A stretch of DNA of 16,149 bases from Anaerolineae bacterium (GTDB taxonomy: Bacteria > Chloroflexota > Anaerolineae > 4572-78 > J111). This document shows, piece by piece, positions 10,900 to 16,149 of the stretch. The stretch covers positions 1 to 16,149 of the forward strand of contig JAGRBY010000100.1 in the NCBI GenBank assembly GCA_020433835.1, read 5' to 3'. The notes beneath the pieces were generated by a model. That model was not told where the DNA came from. It was given only the letters and a program-made list of their open reading frames with translations, and made no database searches. The position numbers were made by a program, and so were the translations under genes. Positions within the stretch are counted from its first letter, which is position 1. Each line of letters begins with the position of its first letter.

Positions 10900-11011
10900 A
10901 ACTATGTCAAACCCGACCAACAATCAAGCTTTATCTCCCATTAAACGCGCCCTTCGCGCTGTAGAAAAGATGCAGGCCCGTCTGGAAGCCATAGAGTATG
11001 CCCAACGTGAA
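10822..11011 (+). other. Docking-domain pair, gene 2 C-terminus to gene 3 N-terminus
   Basis: The second protein ends in [19 protein letters not shown] after a linker. The third begins with [19 protein letters not shown] just before EPIAIVG. The layout matches the previous junction. The N-terminal helices of genes 2 and 3 are very alike, while the two C-terminal tails share only their general pattern (LS..E.E.L...KL). Specificity between neighbours would therefore lie in a few charged positions. Confidence 0.68.
10890..10893 (+). promoter_or_regulatory. Weak ribosome binding site for gene 3
   Basis: AGGA lies 10 nt before the ATG at 10904, within the end of gene 2. It is a shorter match than the site before gene 2. 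The 4-nt gap suggests that coupled re-initiation helps. Confidence 0.5.
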
Positions 11012-14000
11012 CCGATTGCCATTGTCGGCATCGGGTGTCGCTTCCCCGGAGGGGTTAATACCCCGGAACAATTTTGGCAGTTGTTGCGTGATGGCACCGA
11101 TGTCATCACCGAGGTACCCAGAGAACGATGGGATGTCGAGGCTTACTATGATCCCAATCCCGACGCGCCGGGCAAGATGCATACGCGTTATGGTGGATTC
11201 CTGAGCCAGGTAGATAGCTTCGATGCGCCGTTCTTTGGCATTTCGTCTCGCGAAGCCATGAGTCTGGACCCTCAACAGCGCCTGCTGCTGGAAGTGTCTT
11301 GGGAGGCGTTAGAACGGGCAAATTTGGTTCCCACCGATCCAATTAATAGCGCTACCGGTGTCTTTGTGGGTATCTGTACTAACGACTATCGGGAGCTACT
11401 CAACGGCAACAAGCTAAATAGACAGCATGATTTGTATGGCGCTACAGGGAATGCCAACAGTGTAGCTACCGGCCGATTGTCCTATATCCTGGGGCTGATG
11501 GGGCCGAGTATCGCCGTAGATACGGCCTGCTCCTCCTCGTTAGTCGCGGTCCATTTAGCCTGCCAAAGCCTGCGCCAGGGAGAGTGTGATGTGGCGTTAG
11601 CCGGGGGGGTCAACGCGATGCTGACCCCGGATGTAACGATCGCCTTCTCCACGGCCCGAATGTTGGCCCCTGATGGCCGCTGCAAGACCTTCGATGCCGC
11701 GGCTAACGGGTATGTCCGAGGCGAGGGATGCGGCATGGTCGTTCTGAAACGCCTCTCTGATGCGCAGGCCGATCACGATAACATCCTGGCGGTCATCCGC
11801 GGCTCGATGGTCAATCAGGACGGACGCAGCAGCGGACTGACAGCACCCAGCGGTCTCTCGCAGCGGGCCGTCATCAGTAAGGCCTTGCAAAACAGCCGAT
11901 TGGCTTCGGAGCAAGTGCGTTATATCGAAGCGCATGGAACCGGCACCTCGTTGGGCGATCCCATTGAAATCGGAGCCTTGAACGACGTTTTCGGCCAACG
12001 GACGGAACCGCTCTGGGTCGGGTCGGTCAAGACGAACATGGGCCATCTGGAAAGCGCAGCCGGTATCGCCGGTCTGATTAAGGTGGCGCTTTCATTGAAA
12101 TATGGCGAGATACCCCCCCATCTTCATTTTCAAAATCCTAATCCCTATATCGACTGGGATCAATCGCCCGTTCAGATTCCGACGGACGTGACGCCCTGGC
12201 CAGCCGGCCGGCGCATCGCCGGCGTGAGTGCTTTCGGCTTTAGCGGCACCAACGCCCACGTAGTGTTGGAAGAAGCCCCGCCGTTGCCGGCTAAAGCAGA
12301 AGTTTCGGAGAGGCCCTATCATCTGCTAACCTTATCCGCCAAAAGCGCCCCGGCCTTGAGTGAGCTTATCCGGCGCTATCAGGCTTATCTTAAGAGCCGG
12401 CCGGAGACGTCTTGGAATGCCATCTGCCACACGGCCAACACCGGACGCACTCACTTTGCCCATCGGCTGGCCGTCACTGCCGCGTCGGTTAGGCAGGTGC
12501 AAGAAAAGTTGAGTGGTTATCTCGACGAGCAAGCCCCGTTAAAGGCGGGGTACGTTTCAGATCACCAGACTGCGCCCAAAATCGCTTTCCTTTTTACAGG
12601 CCAAGGCTCGCAATACGTGAACATGGGGCGCGAACTTTATGAAACCCAACCGACCTTTCGTCGCGCACTAGAGCAATGTGCAGAGATACTCCGGCCATAT
12701 TATCCGGGGCAATCACTGCTTGAGTTGTTGTATCCACAACGTAGTGAACCGTCAGGAGCCGACTCCAGTTCACCATTGAACCAGACTGCCAACAGCCAAC
12801 CCGCTCTCTTCGCTCTCGAATATGCCCTCGCTAAATTGTGGCAGTCATGGGGGATTACGCCGGACATCGTGCTGGGCCACAGCGTTGGCGAGTATGCGGC
12901 GGCTTGTGTGGCCGGGATCTTGAGCCTGGGAGATGCTCTTAAACTGGTTGCCGAACGAGGCCGGCTGATGCAAGCCTTGCCGCGACCGGGAGCGATGCTG
13001 GCCGAGTTTGAACAGGTGGCGCAAGCGATTAACTACACAGAGCCAAAGATACCGTTGGTTTCAAACGTGACCGGAGCAGTGGCAACAGAGGAGATTACCA
13101 GACCGAATTATTGGATACGGCACGTACAGGAAACGGTGCGGTTCGCCGCTAGCATGGGGACGCTGCACCAGCAAGGGGTAGACCTCTTCCTGGAAATCGG
13201 TCCCCAACCCATCCTATTGGGGATGAGCCGCCAGTGCCTACCCGAACAGAACCTCACAGATGGTCAATCGAAAATCGAAAATCGAAAATCGAAAATCGAC
13301 TGGTTGCCTAGCCTGCGTCCCGAACGCAGCGACTGGCAGCAGATGTTGGAGAGCCTGGGGCAGATATACATGCGGGGGGTCAGGATCGATTGGGCCGGCT
13401 TCGATCAGGACGACAGCAGTCACAAGGTGGTCTTGCCGACCTATCCTTTCCAGCGGCAGCGGTATTGGGTGAATACATCTTCCGTAAAGCAGCAAAATCG
13501 CGAGCAACTTAGGCCACTCCTTGACCGGATGGTGCGGTCTCCGCTGCACAAAGCGATGATTTTTGAAACGACCTTTAATTCCGAAACTCTGCCTTTCCTA
13601 GCCGACCACCGGGTGTACGACCAGCTTATGGCTCCGGGGGGCTGTCATATCGCTCTAATTCTCAGCGGGGTGGAGGTTGCCTATGAGACCCAGACATGTC
13701 ATCTGGAGGATGTCGTTTTACCCCAGGGACTGGTGATTCCGCCTGATGGCAGTCGTACTGTGCAGTTGGTGTTCACCCCGGATGAGGATGCCCAGAGCGA
13801 CCACCCAACAGTTTCCTTTCAACTCATCAGTTTTGAGGTAGGCGACACCGGCATCGATGACCCACCGGCTACTCATGCTCGGGGCCGGATCGTTATCAAG
13901 GACGATGCCGAACCCGCCTTTGTATCGCTCGATGAACTCCAGACCCGGTGCCGGGTGGAGATACCGAGTCGTGAACTGTACGCTGCGGCCGAGAAACAGC

Positions 14001-16149
14001 AGGTTGTTTTGGGGCCGAGTTTCCGCTGGCTCACAACTATCCGGCGAGGGGCAGACGAGGCAATCGCCCGAGTCCAGGCTCCGGACGTCGTCGGCGAACT
14101 GGCCGGATATTTGATGCACCCGGGTCTGGTCGATGCCTGTTTCCAGTTGGCCGGCGTAGCCAGGTCTGACTCTGACAGCGATGAATCCTTATTGCCCTTT
14201 GCTGTAGAGTCGCTGCGTTTATTCCAACCGGTGACCGGACGCGAATGGTGGGCCTACGCCCGGCGGGTGGGTGACCGCCAGTGGAACGTCCAACTATTGG
14301 ATGTAATCGGACGGGTGGTCGTCGATATCATTGGTTTTGAAATGCGGCCCGCCGGGCCAGTCTCCACAAGTTTCGCTGAACCTTGGCGGGACTGGCTGTA
14401 CACGGTAACCTGGCGGCCTCAACTCCAATTTGGCTTACCTCCCGATTATCTACCGCAACCCGAACAACTCAGCGAGCCGTTGGCCTTGCAGTTTGAGTCA
14501 GCGTTGTGGCAGACCGATTTTGAATCATTTGCAGCCATCCAGCATAGTCTGGAAGCCGTCAGCATTGACTACACCTTAGGTGCGCTTACCCGTTTGGGGA
14601 TCGTGTTTCGAGTTGGTGCGTATTTGTCAACCGAACAGATAGCCCGACAAGCGGGGGTAATGCCCCAGTATCGACGGTTGCTGGCCAGATTGCTGGAGAT
14701 GTTGGCCGAGGTCGGCATTCTGAAACCAGAGGCTGGGGGCTGGCAGGTCATCCGAGTGCCGGAGTACCGTGATCCGGGGCAGCAGTTGGTTGAGTTGCAG
14801 CAGCAGTATAGTACGGTAGCCGAGGCCGAACTGACCCTACTCAGCCGGTGTGGACCAAAGTTAAGCGAGGTGTTACGCGGCGAGCAAGCGCCGTTGGAGT
14901 TACTCTTTCCGGGGGGGGATGCCGGCACGGCGGCGAAGCTCTCCGGCGAATCGATCAGCGCCGTGGTCATGAACCGGTTGGTGGCGCAGGCGGTGCAAGC
15001 GGCAGTCGAGCGGTTACCTGTCGAGCGGGGCTTGCGGGTGTTGGAAGTCGGTGCCGGCACCGGCAGCACTACAGCTTACGTTTTACCGCACCTCCCGGCA
15101 GACCGTACCGAATATCTCTTTACCGACATTGGCCCCACATTTCTGACCCAGGCACGAGAAAGGTTCAAAGCCTTCGATTTTATTGATTACAAAATGTTGG
15201 ACATCGAGCAAAATCCGCTAGATCAAGGGCTGGCCGCGCATCAATACGACATCGTCATTGCCGCCAATGTGTTACACGCCACTCGAAATCTGAACCACAC
15301 ACTGGCTCACATCCAACATCTGTTGTCGCCTGGGGGGATATTGGTGTTACTGGAGGGAACGACCCAGGCGCGCTGGGTGGACCTGACCTTCGGTCTAACC
15401 GAAGGGTGGTGGCGGTTCGACGATGACGTGCGCCATAATCATCCGTTACTGACGGGCAACCAGTGGCAAACTGTATTACTCGACAATGGTTTCCAAAGCG
15501 TAATCGTATTACCGCAGGATGCTTCAGCCACATCATTGGGACAAGCCGTAATTATCGCTCAAGCGGAGGAAGTAAGGAAGCTGACCAAGCGCCCCTGGCT
15601 ACTGTTGAGTGATGCGGATGGAATTGGGCAGGCGTTGGCGGCTTCTCTGCGGGCCTGTGGCGAAGAGCCGATCCTAGTCTACCCAACCGGCAACTATGAG
15701 CAGTTCGATGCTCACACCTTTGCCATTAATCCCGACCGCGTGGCAGATTTTGAGCGTGTACTTCAGGCGGCGCCCCATCTACACGGCGTTGTCCATCTTT
15801 GGGGATTGGCGGATCCTCCCGCTGTAGCTCTGGGCGATCTGGAAATCGCCAGCAAACGTAGTTGTGGTTCTGTCTTGCATCTGGTTCAGGCCTTGCTGAA
15901 AACGGAGAGCAGGCCGCCGGCCCTGTGGGTGGTAACTCAGGGCGCTCAGGCCGTGGTCAAGGATGAGGCGGTACCGGGCGTGGCTCGATCCAGCTTGTGG
16001 GGTATGGTTCGGGTCATCGGACTGGAACATCCTGAGTTGAACTGTGTTCATTTTGATCTGGACCCTCAAGCGCCGGCCGCCATTCAGGCGAAGGTATTGG
16101 CCACAGAGCTAATGAGCCAACCTCACGCCGTAAGACCGGAAGATCAACT
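10904..16149 (+). CDS. Type I modular PKS, 5' part: KS-AT(deleted)-DH-cMT-KR(partial)
   Basis: The frame is open from the ATG at 10904 to the window end (1748 full codons) and runs off the right edge inside the KR N-terminal subdomain. Residues 1-35 are a docking helix. KS is about 36-465, with Cys209 (VDTACSSS), His344 and His381, all intact. AT starts near 559 with TGQGSQ and Ser660 in GHSVGEY. It then jumps from [11 protein letters not shown] straight to LAEFEQVAQ, so the HAFH motif and the catalytic His are missing. DH (about 868-1165) has His902 ([15 protein letters not shown]) and Asp1077 ([10 protein letters not shown]). cMT (about 1165-1560) has [10 protein letters not shown] at 15041 and the His/Glu pair at 15275 and 15353. 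The KR structural subdomain begins near 15589. The start is set by spacing (four bases after the previous stop), an AGGA at 10890-10893 and the match to the N-terminus of the gene before. AT is probably inactive, so the module would need malonyl loading from elsewhere or would not extend. Its KR, ACP and end are unseen. Confidence 0.96.
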   Translation, partial: MSNPTNNQALSPIKRALRAVEKMQARLEAIEYAQREPIAIVGIGCRFPGGVNTPEQFWQLLRDGTDVITEVPRERWDVEAYYDPNPDAPGKMHTRYGGFLSQVDSFDAPFFGISSREAMSLDPQQRLLLEVSWEALERANLVPTDPINSATGVFVGICTNDYRELLNGNKLNRQHDLYGATGNANSVATGRLSYILGLMGPSIAVDTACSSSLVAVHLACQSLRQGECDVALAGGVNAMLTPDVTIAFSTARMLAPDGRCKTFDAAANGYVRGEGCGMVVLKRLSDAQADHDNILAVIRGSMVNQDGRSSGLTAPSGLSQRAVISKALQNSRLASEQVRYIEAHGTGTSLGDPIEIGALNDVFGQRTEPLWVGSVKTNMGHLESAAGIAGLIKVALSLKYGEIPPHLHFQNPNPYIDWDQSPVQIPTDVTPWPAGRRIAGVSAFGFSGTNAHVVLEEAPPLPAKAEVSERPYHLLTLSAKSAPALSELIRRYQAYLKSRPETSWNAICHTANTGRTHFAHRLAVTAASVRQVQEKLSGYLDEQAPLKAGYVSDHQTAPKIAFLFTGQGSQYVNMGRELYETQPTFRRALEQCAEILRPYYPGQSLLELLYPQRSEPSGADSSSPLNQTANSQPALFALEYALAKLWQSWGITPDIVLGHSVGEYAAACVAGILSLGDALKLVAERGRLMQALPRPGAMLAEFEQVAQAINYTEPKIPLVSNVTGAVATEEITRPNYWIRHVQETVRFAASMGTLHQQGVDLFLEIGPQPILLGMSRQCLPEQNLTDGQSKIENRKSKIDWLPSLRPERSDWQQMLESLGQIYMRGVRIDWAGFDQDDSSHKVVLPTYPFQRQRYWVNTSSVKQQNREQLRPLLDRMVRSPLHKAMIFETTFNSETLPFLADHRVYDQLMAPGGCHIALILSGVEVAYETQTCHLEDVVLPQGLVIPPDGSRTVQLVFTPDEDAQSDHPTVSFQLISFEVGDTGIDDPPATHARGRIVIKDDAEPAFVSLDELQTRCRVEIPSRELYAAAEKQQVVLGPSFRWLTTIRRGADEAIARVQAPDVVGELAGYLMHPGLVDACFQLAGVARSDSDSDESLLPFAVESLRLFQPVTGREWWAYARRVGDRQWNVQLLDVIGRVVVDIIGFEMRPAGPVSTSFAEPWRDWLYTVTWRPQLQFGLPPDYLPQPEQLSEPLALQFESALWQTDFESFAAIQHSLEAVSIDYTLGALTRLGIVFRVGAYLSTEQIARQAGVMPQYRRLLARLLEMLAEVGILKPEAGGWQVIRVPEYRDPGQQLVELQQQYSTVAEAELTLLSRCGPKLSEVLRGEQAPLELLFPGGDAGTAAKLSGESISAVVMNRLVAQAVQAAVERLPVERGLRVLEVGAGTGSTTAYVLPHLPADRTEYLFTDIGPTFLTQARERFKAFDFIDYKMLDIEQNPLDQGLAAHQYDIVIAANVLHATRNLNHTLAHIQHLLSPGGILVLLEGTTQARWVDLTFGLTEGWWRFDDDVRHNHPLLTGNQWQTVLLDNGFQSVIVLPQDASATSLGQAVIIAQAEEVRKLTKRPWLLLSDADGIGQALAASLRACGEEPILVYPTGNYEQFDAHTFAINPDRVADFERVLQAAPHLHGVVHLWGLADPPAVALGDLEIASKRSCGSVLHLVQALLKTESRPPALWVVTQGAQAVVKDEAVPGVARSSLWGMVRVIGLEHPELNCVHFDLDPQAPAAIQAKVLATELMSQPHAVRPEDQ
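12977..13000 (+). other. Deletion junction in the gene 3 AT (216 bp absent relative to gene 2)
   Basis: Gene 3 reads [20 protein letters not shown]. Gene 2 has 72 more residues between the equivalent Met codons (6214 and 6430), exactly 216 bp. The missing part is the small AT subdomain with HAFH and the catalytic His (6409-6411 in gene 2). The distance from the GHSVG Ser to VSNVTG is 131 residues in gene 2 and 59 in gene 3. Sequence on both sides of the junction is gene-3-specific and not a copy of gene 2. Confidence 0.9.
13266..13300 (+). repeat. Near-perfect 7-bp tandem repeat (AATCGAA x4 + AATCGAC) inside gene 3
   Basis: Four exact AATCGAA units are followed by one AATCGAC. They encode [11 protein letters not shown] in the AT/post-AT loop before WLPSLRPE. 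The unit length is not a multiple of three, so gain or loss of one copy shifts the frame, while three copies (21 bp) keep it. The array occupies the same site and has the same number of units as the degenerate array in gene 2. Confidence 0.9.

Noticed and set aside
13266..13300. CRISPR-like repeat
   Set aside because: It is a spacer-less 7-bp tandem array that is in frame within a conserved PKS gene, so it is not a CRISPR array.
14569..15069. 166-codon open frame on the - strand
   Set aside because: It is antisense to the cMT of gene 3. Comparable antisense frames occur at matching places in the sister modules, as expected for shadows of homologous coding sequence.

Overview
The window lies inside one cis-acyltransferase type I modular polyketide synthase (PKS) locus. 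It is almost entirely coding on the + strand. Three consecutive genes are visible: the 3' part of one (from the left edge to 4127), one complete gene (4132-10899) and the 5' part of a third (10904 to the right edge). Each gene is separated from the next by only 4 nt, so they form one operon. Each appears to encode a single extension module with the order KS-AT-DH-cMT-KR-ACP. The first is cut before its DH and the third is cut inside its KR. No ER, thioesterase, NRPS domain, RNA gene, transposase or reverse-strand gene can be supported.

How the genes work together: short N-terminal coiled-coil and C-terminal helical docking segments flank the gene junctions, so the chain should pass gene 1 to gene 2 to gene 3. 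The one fully visible AT has malonyl-type motifs (GHSVGEY and HAFH). All three modules carry an embedded C-methyltransferase with an intact SAM motif and His/Glu pair. The alpha-methyl branches therefore probably come from SAM on malonate units rather than from methylmalonyl-CoA. With KR and DH but no ER, the expected product is a stretch of alpha-methylated, conjugated alkenes, provided all domains work.

The main anomalies are these. (1) The AT of gene 3 lacks 72 residues relative to gene 2 through an exact 216-bp in-frame deletion that removes the HAFH motif and the catalytic His. (2) Five 7-bp AATCNNN repeats sit inside the coding sequence at the same AT/post-AT position in genes 2 and 3. 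(3) A short STSSG-encoding repeat is inserted in the DH of gene 1. (4) The KRs of genes 1 and 2 belong to clearly different types (Tyr with an A-type Trp, versus His at the Tyr position with a partial B-type LxD). (5) The AT-DH-MT blocks are much more alike than the KS and KR parts, which points to internal duplication or gene conversion.

Organism: base composition is moderately GC-rich, well below that of actinomycete or myxobacterial PKS genes. Malonyl AT plus embedded cMT, the style of the docking helices, and heptameric AATC repeats in coding DNA suggest a cyanobacterium, a Chloroflexota member or another uncultured bacterial lineage. This assignment is an inference and is not firm.
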